A stretch of DNA of 49,893 bases from Singulisphaera sp. GP187 (GTDB lineage Bacteria > Planctomycetota > GCA-002687715). Below, piece by piece: positions 26,797 to 35,125 of this stretch (position 1 is its first letter; each line of letters starts with the position of its first letter). Made by a program: the position numbers and the translations under genes. Where the stretch lies: positions 1-49,893 of the forward strand of contig CAMDTN010000016.1 of the NCBI GenBank assembly GCA_945907755.1, in the 5' to 3' direction. Below the pieces are notes generated by a model. That model searched no databases. It was not told the DNA's origin and saw only the letters and a program-made list of their open reading frames with translations.

Positions 26797-28545
26797 ATGC
26801 GTCATCAGCGCACTAAAACTTGTGGCGAATGCCGCTTGAGTCATGTCGGGGAACGCGTGGTTTTGAATGGCTGGATTCAGGCTGTTCGTGACCACGGCGG
26901 GCTCATGTTCATTGACTTGCGCGACCGCTACGGTTTCACGCAAGTGGTGGCCGACCCGACGCAGCACGCCCAACTCGCTGAAGTGGGGCCTGAATGCGTC
27001 ATCGCTGTGGTGGGCACTGTGCGTGCGCGGCCTGCGGAAGCCCGCAACGCCAACCGCAGCACCGGCGATATCGAAGTCGCAGCGCTGGAAATCGAAGTGC
27101 TGAATACGACCAAGGTGCCGCCCTTCGAAGTCACCGACGAGTGCCGCACGCGCGAAGAGCTGCGCTTGGAACACCGTTACATCGACATGCGCCGCCGCCC
27201 CGTGTTGGCTGCTATGGAACTGCGCAGCCGCCTCAATTTCTTGATTCGCCAAAGCATGGTGGGGCAGGGCTTCATGGAGGTGGAAACACCGGTCCTGATG
27301 AAGACGTCGCCCGAAGGCGCGCGAGATTTTTTGGTGCCCTCAAGAGTGCATCCGGGCTTGGCCTACGGCCTGCCGCAATCGCCCCAGTTGTTCAAGCAAA
27401 CCCTGATGGTCTGCGGTATCGACAAGTATTTCCAGATTTGCAAATGCTTCCGCGACGAAGATTTGCGTGCCGACCGCCAGCCCGAGTTCACACAGTTGGA
27501 CATGGAAATGAGCTTCGTGCGCCAAGAGGATGTGTTCGCGGTCATGGAAAAGCTCATGACTGGCGTGTGGAGTGAACTTGCAGGCAGCACGGTGACTGCG
27601 CCGTTCCCGCGCATGACATGGGACGCATCCATGACGCACTTTGGCTCGGACAAACCTGAGACGCGTTTCGGGTTGGAGCTGTTCGACTTCGCCGAACGCG
27701 CGCGCGTGTCGCCCTTCAAGGTGTTCAGCCAAACCATGACGGCGCCGCAGGGCACCGTGCGCGGCATGGTTGTTCCTGGTGGCGCGGCGTTGCCGCGGCG
27801 TGTGATCGACGAATCCGAAGCTGTGGCGAAGTCCTACGGCATGGGCGGGCTCGCTTGGGTGAAGCTCGGTGCCGAAGGGCCGCAGGGGCCGTTGTCGAAG
27901 TTTTTGGGCCCAGAAGATCTTGCAGCGTTGAAGTCCTTCGGCGCGAATCAAGGCGACCTTGTGGTGTTCACTGCTGGCCGTTTCGAACCGGCACTGAATG
28001 CACTTGGCCAAGTGCGCTTGCATTACGGGCGCGAGCTGAAGCTCATCGACACCAAGCAGACGCACTTCGTGTGGATTACCGATTTCCCAATGTTCGAATG
28101 GAACGAAGACGAGAAGCGCTTTGAAGCGAAGCACCACATGTTCACAGCGCCGACGGAAGCGCTGCCTCCTGTTGGTGGCGATCTGTCGCACCTGAAAGCC
28201 AGCCTCTATGACCTTGTGCTGAACGGTAATGAAATCGGCTCGGGCAGTATTCGCATTCATCAGCCCGAAGTGCAGGCGCAGGTCTTCGCACATGTAGGCC
28301 TGACGCCCGAACAAGCGCAGGACAAATTCGGTTGGTTCTTGCGGGTGCTGGAATACGGCGCACCACCGCACGGTGGCATTGCCCTCGGCATCGACCGCAT
28401 CGCGATGATTCTTGCGGGGGCAACGTCGCTGCGCGATGTCATTGCCTTCCCCAAGAGTGCGAGCGGCGTGTGCCCGCTCACTCAATCGCCTTCAGCCCCC
28501 GACGAGCGCCAATGGCGCGAGTTGCACCTGCGTCCGGAGGCCTGA
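26797..28545 (+). CDS. aspS: Aspartyl-tRNA synthetase
   Basis: 582 residues from ATG 26797, with GAGGT six bases upstream; a GTG at 26761 would add twelve unmatched residues. AspRS charges tRNA-Asp with aspartate. It has the bacterial domain order: anticodon-binding OB fold ('VVLNGWIQAVRDHGGLMFID'), class II core with 'LEHRYIDMRRRPVLAAMELR', 'VETPVLMKTSPEGARDFLV' and 'QSPQLFKQTLMVCGIDKYF', the inserted GAD domain (about 300-400), and the final motif 3 region 'GIALGIDRIAMILAG'. The length is normal (about 590). Whether it also charges tRNA-Asn cannot be read from the sequence with confidence. Confidence 0.96.
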   Translation: MRHQRTKTCGECRLSHVGERVVLNGWIQAVRDHGGLMFIDLRDRYGFTQVVADPTQHAQLAEVGPECVIAVVGTVRARPAEARNANRSTGDIEVAALEIEVLNTTKVPPFEVTDECRTREELRLEHRYIDMRRRPVLAAMELRSRLNFLIRQSMVGQGFMEVETPVLMKTSPEGARDFLVPSRVHPGLAYGLPQSPQLFKQTLMVCGIDKYFQICKCFRDEDLRADRQPEFTQLDMEMSFVRQEDVFAVMEKLMTGVWSELAGSTVTAPFPRMTWDASMTHFGSDKPETRFGLELFDFAERARVSPFKVFSQTMTAPQGTVRGMVVPGGAALPRRVIDESEAVAKSYGMGGLAWVKLGAEGPQGPLSKFLGPEDLAALKSFGANQGDLVVFTAGRFEPALNALGQVRLHYGRELKLIDTKQTHFVWITDFPMFEWNEDEKRFEAKHHMFTAPTEALPPVGGDLSHLKASLYDLVLNGNEIGSGSIRIHQPEVQAQVFAHVGLTPEQAQDKFGWFLRVLEYGAPPHGGIALGIDRIAMILAGATSLRDVIAFPKSASGVCPLTQSPSAPDERQWRELHLRPEA

Positions 28546-28582
28546 GTTCGAAATAGAGGGCAGCAAGGCTAGGAAAGCCCAC

Positions 28583-28737
28583 GCGCTTGACGACGGTGGG
28601 GAGGCGCTGCTAAACCTTCGAACCGTCGTGCGCTCAGGGGATCGCTCTGTCCCTGTCGCCACGGGCCCGCGCCCAGCGCGGAATCCGGCCTGCGGTTGTA
28701 ACCGTGGCCATGTCCGGCCTCTCCTTCGCGAGAGGCC
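28583..28737 (+). promoter_or_regulatory. Structured leader upstream of thrS
   Basis: The 208-base gap between aspS and thrS folds extensively. P1: GCGC (28583-28586) plus ACGACGGT (28590-28597) pair with ACCGTCGT (28622-28629) plus GCGC (28630-28633). P2: CCACGG (28659-28664) pairs with CCGTGG (28702-28707) and encloses CCGCGC/GCGCGG (28667-28672 with 28676-28681). P3: GGCCTCTC (28716-28723), loop CTTCGC, GAGAGGCC (28730-28737), 16 bases before the thrS start. No promoter is obvious and no T-tract follows. ThrRS of E. coli represses its own mRNA through leader hairpins; a similar control is possible here but not shown. Confidence 0.5.
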
Positions 28738-28753
28738 AACGAAACGAGAGCGT

Positions 28754-30697
28754 ATGGACGAATCCGCATCACAGCGGGTCATCACGGTGACCCTGCGCGA
28801 CGGTGCACGGAAGGAACTGCCGCAAGGCGCCACCATCCGTGACCTCGCGGCTAGCATCGGCGAGCGCCTCGCAAGCGCCACCGTGGGCGGGCGTATCGAC
28901 GGCATCACCGAAATCCGCGACCTGCGCACGGTCCTGCGCGGCGACTGCCGCGTGGACATCATCACCGCGGACAGCGAAGCGGGCCTTGAAGTCCTGCGCC
29001 ACAGCGCGTCGCACATCATGGCCGATGCGATCTTGGCGCTGTGGCCCAGTGCGAAGCTGGCCATCGGGCCCTCCATTGCCGACGGTTTCTACTACGACAT
29101 CGATCTCGAGCACCGCATCACCCCGGAAGACTTGCCACGCATCGAAGCCGAGATGCAAAAGGTGATTGCGGCGGATAGCGCCTTCGAGCGCTGCACCGTA
29201 GACCGCGACGCCGAAGTGCTGCGCGCTCGTGCGCGCGGCGACATTTACAAAGCCGAGTTGATGGAAGGCCTCGCGGCAGACGCTGAAGTGACTTTCTATC
29301 GCCACGGTGCTGGCCGATTCGAAGACCTTTGCCGCGGGCCCCATGTGCAAACCACAGGGCAAGTGAAGTGCTTCCGGGTGCAACGCGTGGCCGGTGCGTA
29401 TTGGCGCGGCGACGAAAAGAACAGGATGCTACAGCGCATCTACGGCACTGCATTCCACGCCAAGAAGGATCTGGACGATCACTTGGCGCGTCTGGCAGAG
29501 GCGCAGAGGCGCGACCACCGCAAGCTCGGTCGCGAGCTCGGCCTGTTCTTGATGGACCCTGTGGCACCTGCGAGTCCGTTCTTCTTGCCCAAAGGCACAC
29601 TGCTTTACAACCGCCTGCAACAGCACATGCGCGAGCTGTACCGCGAGCATGGTTACCAAGAGGTCATCACCCCGCAGATCTTTGATGTGTCGCTGTGGCA
29701 TAAATCTGGCCACTATGTGCACTACAAAGACAACATGTTCTTCACTCATGTGGATGAGCGTGAATGCGCCGTGAAGCCCATGAACTGCCCAGCGCACACT
29801 TACATCTACGCGGCGGACAAGCGCAGCTATCGCGATCTGCCTTTGCGTATTGCAGACTTCGGACGCCTGCATCGCGCTGAACTCAGCGGCGTCACCAGCG
29901 GGCTCACTCGTGTGCGCAGCTTCTGCCAAGACGACGGGCACATCTTCGCCGCGCCAGAGCAGATCCAGTCCGAAATCACAGCGCTCATCGCCATGGTTCG
30001 TGGGGTGTACAACCTCTTCGGCTTCAACACGCTGAAGGTGTTCCTCTCCACACGCCCGAAGGAATCCGTGGGCAGCGATGCCATATGGGAGCGTGCCGAA
30101 GCGGGCTTGCGTGAGGCGCTCAATGCCAACGGCGTGGAATTCACGGTCAACCCTGGCGACGGCGCTTTCTACGGGCCGAAGATCGACTTCATTGTGCTCG
30201 ATGCCCTGAAGCGCGAATGGCAGTTGGGCACTATTCAACTCGACTTCAATTTGCCCGAGGCCTTCGACCTCAATTACGATGCCAGTGACGGCACGCAGCA
30301 GCGGCCAGTGATGATTCACCGAGCCATCATGGGCTCGCTGGAACGCTTCATCGGCATCCTCATCGAGCACACCGGCGGGGCGTTCCCCTTCTGGCTAGCG
30401 CCAGAGCAAGCGCGCGTGTGCACCATTTCCGACAGCCACGAGCCTTGGGCGCGCGAAGTCAACGCAGCGCTGCAAGCTGCAGGCGTGCGTGTGGCCACCG
30501 ATTTCTCCAACGCCAAGACGGGCGCGAAAATTCGCGATGCGCGTCTGGCGCGAGTGCCTTTCACCTTGGTGGTGGGAGGCCGCGAGTGCGAGGACCGCAC
30601 CATTGCGGTTCGAGAGCGTCCGGATGTGGACCGGGGGGTCATGGGCCTTCCCGCACTGCTGGCACTCTTCAGTGAGTTAGAGAGGAGCAAAGCATGA
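28754..30697 (+). CDS. thrS: Threonyl-tRNA synthetase
   Basis: 647 residues from ATG 28754 with GAGAG upstream. ThrRS charges tRNA-Thr and edits mischarged serine. Domain order: TGS domain ('VTLRDGARKELPQGATIRDL'), editing domain with 'HSASHIMADAI' (HxxxH) and 'CRGPHV', class II catalytic core with 'DEREC', 'KPMNCPAH' (zinc-binding Cys), 'SFCQDDGHIF', 'GDGAFYGPKIDF' and 'IHRAIMGSLERFIGILIEH', then the anticodon-binding domain ('RVATDFSNAKTGAKIRDARL'). All key residues are present. The frame is open far upstream, but only this start gives the TGS domain a normal N-terminus. Confidence 0.97.
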   Translation: MDESASQRVITVTLRDGARKELPQGATIRDLAASIGERLASATVGGRIDGITEIRDLRTVLRGDCRVDIITADSEAGLEVLRHSASHIMADAILALWPSAKLAIGPSIADGFYYDIDLEHRITPEDLPRIEAEMQKVIAADSAFERCTVDRDAEVLRARARGDIYKAELMEGLAADAEVTFYRHGAGRFEDLCRGPHVQTTGQVKCFRVQRVAGAYWRGDEKNRMLQRIYGTAFHAKKDLDDHLARLAEAQRRDHRKLGRELGLFLMDPVAPASPFFLPKGTLLYNRLQQHMRELYREHGYQEVITPQIFDVSLWHKSGHYVHYKDNMFFTHVDERECAVKPMNCPAHTYIYAADKRSYRDLPLRIADFGRLHRAELSGVTSGLTRVRSFCQDDGHIFAAPEQIQSEITALIAMVRGVYNLFGFNTLKVFLSTRPKESVGSDAIWERAEAGLREALNANGVEFTVNPGDGAFYGPKIDFIVLDALKREWQLGTIQLDFNLPEAFDLNYDASDGTQQRPVMIHRAIMGSLERFIGILIEHTGGAFPFWLAPEQARVCTISDSHEPWAREVNAALQAAGVRVATDFSNAKTGAKIRDARLARVPFTLVVGGRECEDRTIAVRERPDVDRGVMGLPALLALFSELERSKA

Positions 30698-30723
30698 TTC
30701 ATCACGAGGAAGCTTCGGTTTGA
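30694..30723 (+). other. Nine-codon mini-ORF bridging thrS and infC
   Basis: ATG at 30694 overlaps the thrS stop (ATGA) and its own TGA stop (30721-30723) overlaps the TTG start of infC (TTGA), giving MIHHEEASV. AGAGGAG lies seven bases before the ATG, inside the end of thrS. The arrangement could pass ribosomes from thrS to infC. Whether the peptide is made is unknown. Confidence 0.3.
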
Positions 30724-31277
30724 GCCCCCCACCCTTTGATCGTCGCGGCGGCCCAGCCCCGCGTCCGCAGCACCGCATCAATCACATGATTCGCGTGCCT
30801 GAGGTGCGTCTCCTTGGAGACGAAAACGAGCAGCTTGGCGTGGTGACCACAGAGCGCGCACGAGAAATGGCGCGCGAAAGCGGCATGGACTTGGTGGAAA
30901 TCTCGCCAATGGCTGTGCCGCCGGTTTGCCGCATCATGGACTACGGGAAGTTCAAATACGAACAGAAGAAGCGCACCTCGGAGTCGAAGAAAAAGCAGCA
31001 TGTCATCCAAGTCAAGGAACTGCGGCTGCGCCCGCGCACGGGCGACCACGATATCGACGTGCGCTTGAAGCAGGCGCGCGAGTTCTTGGCAGCCGGGGAC
31101 AAGGTTTCGGTGACTGCGGTGTTCCGCGGTCGTGAAGTCACGCACCCCGAGTTGGGCATGGACATGTTGCAGAAGTTTGCTGAGGACCTGAAAGATGTCG
31201 CTCGTGTGGAGCGCACAGGTGGCCTCGAAGGCAAGCGAATCACAATGATCCTGATTCCCGTCCGCCGCAACGGCTGA
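30720..31277 (+). CDS. infC: Translation initiation factor IF-3
   Basis: 185 residues from TTG 30720. IF-3 binds the 30S subunit and proofreads start codons. The N-domain ('IRVPEVRLLGDENEQLGVV'), the linker ('GKFKYEQKKRTSESKKKQ') and the C-domain ('IDVRLKQAREFLAAGDKV', 'FRGREVTHPELG') are normal. GAGGA (30706-30710) lies nine bases before the TTG. A rare start codon fits the known theme that infC starts poorly so IF-3 can limit its own synthesis; here it is TTG rather than AUU. Gene order infC-rpmI-rplT is conserved in bacteria. Confidence 0.94.
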   Translation: MSPPPFDRRGGPAPRPQHRINHMIRVPEVRLLGDENEQLGVVTTERAREMARESGMDLVEISPMAVPPVCRIMDYGKFKYEQKKRTSESKKKQHVIQVKELRLRPRTGDHDIDVRLKQAREFLAAGDKVSVTAVFRGREVTHPELGMDMLQKFAEDLKDVARVERTGGLEGKRITMILIPVRRNG

Positions 31278-31295
31278 CGGAATGGAGAAAGAACG

Positions 31296-31490
31296 ATGCC
31301 GAAATTAAAAACCAACAAGTCAGCCGCGAAGCGTTTCAAGCTGACGGGCACGGGCAAGGTGAAGCGCACGCGCGCCGGTAAGAGCCACCTCATGGTGACT
31401 TTCAGCGGGAAGCGCGTGAGACGCCTGCGCAAGGCCGGTCTCGTGTGCAAGCGGGAAGAGAAGAACATTAAGCGCATGCTGCTCGCCTAA
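31296..31490 (+). CDS. rpmI: Ribosomal protein bL35
   Basis: 64 residues, very basic, opening 'MPKLKTNKSAAKRFKLTGTG' as in other bL35 proteins, with 'KVKRTRAGKSHLM' and a basic C-terminus. ATG 31296 is preceded by GGAGAAAG. Part of the infC-rpmI-rplT unit; a 50S subunit protein. Confidence 0.97.
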   Translation: MPKLKTNKSAAKRFKLTGTGKVKRTRAGKSHLMVTFSGKRVRRLRKAGLVCKREEKNIKRMLLA

Positions 31491-31512
31491 GGCCGAGCGA
31501 AGGAGAACTCAC

Positions 31513-31863
31513 ATGAGAGTAAGAAACGGACCGGCACGCAAGAAGCGTGTGAAGAAGCTGCTGAAAGCCGCAAAGGGCTATCGCGCAGCAAAGGGCACGA
31601 ACTACCGTCAGGCCAAGCAGACCGTGCAACGCGCGGGCCGCTATGCCTTCATCGATCGCCGCCGCAAGAAACGCGAATTCCGCTCGTTGTGGATCCTGCG
31701 CATCAACGCCGCTGTGCGTGCAGCAGGTTTGAACTATTCGAGGTTCATCTCGGGCCTGCGCAAGGCCGGAGTGATCATCGACCGTCGCCAGTTGAGCGAA
31801 CTCGCCATCAATGACGAGGGCGCCTTCATGACCCTGCTCGAAACCGCCCGCAAGGCGTCCTAA
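31513..31863 (+). CDS. rplT: Ribosomal protein bL20
   Basis: 116 residues, the normal length for bL20, with AAGGAG upstream of ATG 31513. The long basic N-terminal helix ('ARKKRVKKLLKAAKGYRAAK') binds 23S rRNA early in 50S assembly; the globular part holds 'LWILRINAAVRAAGLNYSRF' and 'DRRQLSELAINDEGAF'. bL20 represses this operon in several bacteria by binding mRNA; no specific site was identified here. Confidence 0.97.
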   Translation: MRVRNGPARKKRVKKLLKAAKGYRAAKGTNYRQAKQTVQRAGRYAFIDRRRKKREFRSLWILRINAAVRAAGLNYSRFISGLRKAGVIIDRRQLSELAINDEGAFMTLLETARKAS

Positions 31864-31875
31864 GGCACCACGACG

Positions 31876-32880
31876 ATGAACGGCGCTGGTGGCATCGATG
31901 CCCTCGTTGCGGTCGCCGCAGCAAAGGACGAGTGTCGCCAGCGCATGCTCGACGCGCCGACGGCGGAGGCTTTGGCCTCCGCCCGCGCCGCGGCGCTGGG
32001 CCGCGAAGGCCGCCTAACCGCGCTGATGGAGCTACTAAAAACAGCCCCGCGCGAACAGAAACCCGCCTTGGGTGTGGCGCTGAATGCTTTCAAGAACGAG
32101 TTGACGGAATTGGCGGCAGTGCGCGCCACCGAACTTGGCTCTGTGGCAACTGTGCTTGCACGCCAAGATGTCACCTTGCCAGCAGCAGCGCTGGAACGCG
32201 GTTCTTTGCACCCACTCACGCAAACAGAACGCCGCGTGGTGCAGGTGCTCAAAGGTCTTGGGTTTTCCGTAACCGATGGGCCTGAAGTCGAAGACGAGCA
32301 TCACAATTTCGTGGCGCTGAATATTCCGGCGGGCCATCCGGCGCGCGAACCTTCCGACAATTTCTATTTGGCCGGAGTGCCGTGGCTGTTGCGCTCGCAG
32401 ACTTCGACGGTGCAGATTCGCACCATGGAAGAGAAGCAGCCGCCGTTGCGCGTGTGCGCGCCGGGCCGTGTGTTCCGCCCTGACGAGGTGGATGCCACGC
32501 ACCACTACATGTTCCATCAAGTCGAAGGGCTCGCGGTGGGCGAGGGTCTGACCATGGCCGATCTCAAGGGCACGCTGTTGCTCTTCTTCCGCGGTCTTTT
32601 CGGCGACGATGTGGAATTGCGTCTACGCCCCAGCTTTTTCCCGTTCACCGAGCCCAGCGCCGAAGTGGATGTGCGTTTCCCTGGCCGCGGTTGGGTAGAA
32701 ACGGGTGGTTGCGGCATGGTTGATCCAGCGGTGTTCACGGCCGTGGGCATCGACCCTGAACGCTGGAGCGGATTCGCCTTCGGGCTGGGCTTGGAGCGTT
32801 TGGCGATGCGCCATTTCGCCGTGCCCGATATCCGCCATTTCACGGAAAACGATGTGCGCTTCTTGCGCCAATTGGGCTGA
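31876..32880 (+). CDS. pheS: Phenylalanyl-tRNA synthetase alpha subunit
   Basis: 334 residues, usual length. The catalytic alpha chain of the tetrameric PheRS. An N-terminal coiled coil ('REGRLTALMELLKTAPREQK') is followed by the class II core: 'HPLTQTERRVVQVLKGLGF', 'LRSQTSTVQIRTME', 'GRVFRPDEVDATHHYMFHQV', 'RPSFFPFTEPSAEVDV', and 'GFAFGLGLERLAM'. It starts 12 bases after rplT and is followed two bases later by pheT. Confidence 0.97.
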   Translation: MNGAGGIDALVAVAAAKDECRQRMLDAPTAEALASARAAALGREGRLTALMELLKTAPREQKPALGVALNAFKNELTELAAVRATELGSVATVLARQDVTLPAAALERGSLHPLTQTERRVVQVLKGLGFSVTDGPEVEDEHHNFVALNIPAGHPAREPSDNFYLAGVPWLLRSQTSTVQIRTMEEKQPPLRVCAPGRVFRPDEVDATHHYMFHQVEGLAVGEGLTMADLKGTLLLFFRGLFGDDVELRLRPSFFPFTEPSAEVDVRFPGRGWVETGGCGMVDPAVFTAVGIDPERWSGFAFGLGLERLAMRHFAVPDIRHFTENDVRFLRQLG

Positions 32881-32882
32881 CG

Positions 32883-34913
32883 ATGCGCGCAGCAGCGGAA
32901 TGGATCACTTCTTTCCTCGCAGGCCCCAAGCCCTCGGCAGCGCGTCTGGCCGCGTTGCTCACTGATAGCGGTACGGAAATTGAAACCTGTGAAAAGGGCG
33001 CGGCTGGCTGGTTCCTCGAAGCGGCCATCACTTCGAATCGCCCTGACGAGTTCAGTCATCTTGGGTTAGCACGCGATGTTGCTGCGGTGCTTGGCCGCGT
33101 TTTGGTGCTGCCGCCGCACGAGGCGCAGGCCACGGGGCCCGCCACCGCTACGAAAGTGCGCGTCAGCGTCGAAGATGCAGCGCGCACACCGCGCTACACC
33201 GCGCGCGTCATCACCGGCCTTAGCAATGGGGTTTCACCTGAGTGGATGCAACGCCGCTTGCTCGCAGCAGGGCAGCGCCCCATCAACGCGGTGGTGGATA
33301 TCACCAACTATGTGATGCTCGAATGCGGGCAACCGCTGCACGCGTTCGACCTCGCGCGCTTGAACGGAGCGGCGCTGTGCGTGCGCGCCGCGCGGCCGGG
33401 CGAAAAGCTCGCAGCGCTGAATGGCAAAGCACTGCTGCTAGGCGCTGAAGATCTGGTCATCGCAGATGCCGCTGGCCCGCAGGCCTTGGCTGGCGTGATG
33501 GGTGGCACGGGTTCTGAAGTCACCTCGAACACAACGAGCATCGTGATTGAAGCGGCGGTGTTTGATGCGCGCACGGTGCGTTCTGCTGCGCGGCGCCATC
33601 AATTGCGCACGGAATCGGGGCATCGCTTTGAACGCGGCGTCGATCGCTCTGCTTGCTCGCGAGCCGGCGAACGCGCGGCGCGTTTGGTGCTGGAATTGTG
33701 CGGCGGCACACTGTGCACCGAGAGCGTGGATTGCGGTGGCGCGGGCGACAGCCACAGCCCCATCAGTTTCCGCCCCGCTGCTGTGCGGCGCGTCATGGGT
33801 GTGGCCATGCCTGCGCGCAAGATGCGTGCTTGGTTCGAGGCGCTGGGTTGCACCGTTGCGGAGGCCACGGATTGTTGGAATGTCACAGCACCGCGCTGGC
33901 GCCACGATCTGCACCGTGAAATCGATCTCGTGGAAGAAGTGGTGCGCCTTGCGGGGCTTGCGCGCATTCCCGAACGATTGTCGATGCCGCTGATGGTGGC
34001 CACCGAGCCGCCGGTGCGTCTGCTGCGTGCAGAAGCACAAGACTTGCTGGCAGGGCTTGGTTGCCACGAATGCGTCACTCCAGATTTCGTTCGCGAAGGT
34101 GCCGAAGCTGCCGCAGACTTGCACTTGCAAGCGATTGCGTTGGTTGCGCTGGTGCCTGTGCGCTCCGGTGAAGGCGTGTTGCGCCGTTCGCTGTTGCCTT
34201 CACTGCTGAAGGTGGCGCGCCTCAACCAAGACCAAGGCAACGGCACCCCGGCGCTGTTCGAAGTCGGCCCGGTGAATGCGCTGGGGGCCGCGAATGCGCC
34301 AGTGCGGCGTCAACTCTTGGGTGTGCTGTTAGCGGGCGAATGGCGCACGGCTCGCGCTGTGCTGGATGCAGTGCTGGCATTGCGCGGCGTGTCCGCATCG
34401 CCGGAGGCGTTGGACGCCTCGCCAGAGGCGATGGAAGCTGCTTGTTCAGCGTTGGACGCTGCGTCCAGTGCGCGCTTCTGCAAGGGTGAGCAAGTGTTGG
34501 CGTTCCTCGGCACACCCGTTGCGGCGCTGCTGCAAGGCTTGCGCCACAAACCGCTTTACCTCGAAGTCGATCTGGAAGCATTGGAGGCTGCGGGCACCAC
34601 GCAGCGGCGCTTCGCAGGTTTGCCACGCTATCCAGCCATGGTGCGCGATCTGGCACTCAAGGTGGCGGATGCCGTGCCCTACAGCGCGGTGGAGAAAGCC
34701 GTTCACGGCGCCGGCGCAGCCGACATCGAGGCGCTGGATTTATTCGACCTCTACCGCGGCGCTTCCATCGGTGCCGGGATGAAGAGCCTGAACATCCGCA
34801 TCACTTTCCGCTCTGCCTCCGGCACACTCACTGCAACTGAAGTCGATCAGCGTTTGCAGCGCATTGTCGTGCACATCGCCGCCGCCACCGCCGCCGAAGT
34901 CCGCGGCGCCTGA
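32883..34913 (+). CDS. pheT: Phenylalanyl-tRNA synthetase beta subunit lacking the N-terminal tRNA-binding domain
   Basis: 676 residues, about 110 shorter than typical bacterial PheT (about 790). The opening 'EWITSFLAGPKPSAARLAAL' and 'LTDSGTEIETCE' run straight into 'AITSNRPDEFSHLGLARDVA', so the EMAP-II-type tRNA-binding OB fold normally inserted there is absent. The remaining domains are intact: B3/B4 editing ('GVMGGTGSEVTSNTTSIVIE'), B5 ('RRVMGVAMPARKMRAWFEAL'), core-like region and the C-terminal FDX-ACB anticodon domain ('GLPRYPAMVRDLALKVAD'). An Ala/Ser-rich low-complexity stretch lies near residues 500-525. The reading frame is continuous and the start is fixed by spacing to pheS, so this looks like a genuine short form. 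Confidence 0.93.
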   Translation: MRAAAEWITSFLAGPKPSAARLAALLTDSGTEIETCEKGAAGWFLEAAITSNRPDEFSHLGLARDVAAVLGRVLVLPPHEAQATGPATATKVRVSVEDAARTPRYTARVITGLSNGVSPEWMQRRLLAAGQRPINAVVDITNYVMLECGQPLHAFDLARLNGAALCVRAARPGEKLAALNGKALLLGAEDLVIADAAGPQALAGVMGGTGSEVTSNTTSIVIEAAVFDARTVRSAARRHQLRTESGHRFERGVDRSACSRAGERAARLVLELCGGTLCTESVDCGGAGDSHSPISFRPAAVRRVMGVAMPARKMRAWFEALGCTVAEATDCWNVTAPRWRHDLHREIDLVEEVVRLAGLARIPERLSMPLMVATEPPVRLLRAEAQDLLAGLGCHECVTPDFVREGAEAAADLHLQAIALVALVPVRSGEGVLRRSLLPSLLKVARLNQDQGNGTPALFEVGPVNALGAANAPVRRQLLGVLLAGEWRTARAVLDAVLALRGVSASPEALDASPEAMEAACSALDAASSARFCKGEQVLAFLGTPVAALLQGLRHKPLYLEVDLEALEAAGTTQRRFAGLPRYPAMVRDLALKVADAVPYSAVEKAVHGAGAADIEALDLFDLYRGASIGAGMKSLNIRITFRSASGTLTATEVDQRLQRIVVHIAAATAAEVRGA

Positions 34914-34971
34914 CCTGCGCGGGGTTTCAGCCCAGCAAGAATAATCAGTGCGCTCGATACGCTGCTGCGCC

Positions 34972-34977
34972 TACAAT
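34972..34977 (+). promoter_or_regulatory. Candidate -10 element for the 6S-like RNA
   Basis: TACAAT, five of six consensus bases, lies eight bases before the first plausible RNA start. No good -35 was found at 16-18 bases, so confidence is limited. Confidence 0.35.
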
Positions 34978-34984
34978 GCGCGCG

Positions 34985-35125
34985 AGGTTCTGCGGGGTGC
35001 GTCACGGTACGGCGCCTCCGGCCCACGAACATGATTTGTGGAAGCCGCCGCGTGGGTTCGTCGGAATGCCCTCCGGGCTTAGGTCCGGGTTCAAGGGAAT
35101 CTTGTCGAACTGCCATGCAGGTTTC
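34985..35125 (+). ncRNA. ssrS: Candidate 6S RNA
   Basis: The 363-base gap after pheT folds like 6S RNA. Closing stem: 34989-34999 pairs with 35111-35121 (ten pairs including wobbles, one mismatch). An internal open region follows, as expected of the central bubble. Its 3' side contains GTTC-CAAG type pairing (35089-35095 with 35101-35110), the small 3'-bubble hairpin known from 6S RNAs, with GGTTCAAGGG-like sequence as in E. coli 6S. An upper arm is formed by CCGGCCC/GGTCCGG (35018-35024 with 35082-35088) and ACGAAC/GTTCGT (35025-35030 with 35056-35061). 6S RNA binds sigma-70 RNA polymerase by mimicking an open promoter. Ends are uncertain; SRP RNA and RNase P RNA signatures are absent. The rest of the gap (to 35276) shows no gene. 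Confidence 0.5.

Noticed and set aside
28613-28630. tRNA T-arm-like TTCGAA in the thrS leader
   Set aside because: No acceptor stem, anticodon arm or paired T-stem could be formed around it, on either strand.
28546-28753. T-box riboswitch before thrS
   Set aside because: No T-box sequence (TGGNACCGCG-like) and no terminator/antiterminator pair with a T-tract were found.
34400-34480. Short repeats (GGCGTTGGACGC-type) inside pheT as a mobile or regulatory element
   Set aside because: They encode an in-frame Ala/Ser-rich stretch without frame disruption, so low-complexity coding sequence is a sufficient explanation.
34985-35125. SRP RNA or RNase P RNA instead of 6S RNA
   Set aside because: The SRP tetraloop region (GGTCAGGTCCGGAAGGAAGC-like) and the RNase P core (GAGGAAAGTCC-like) are both absent.
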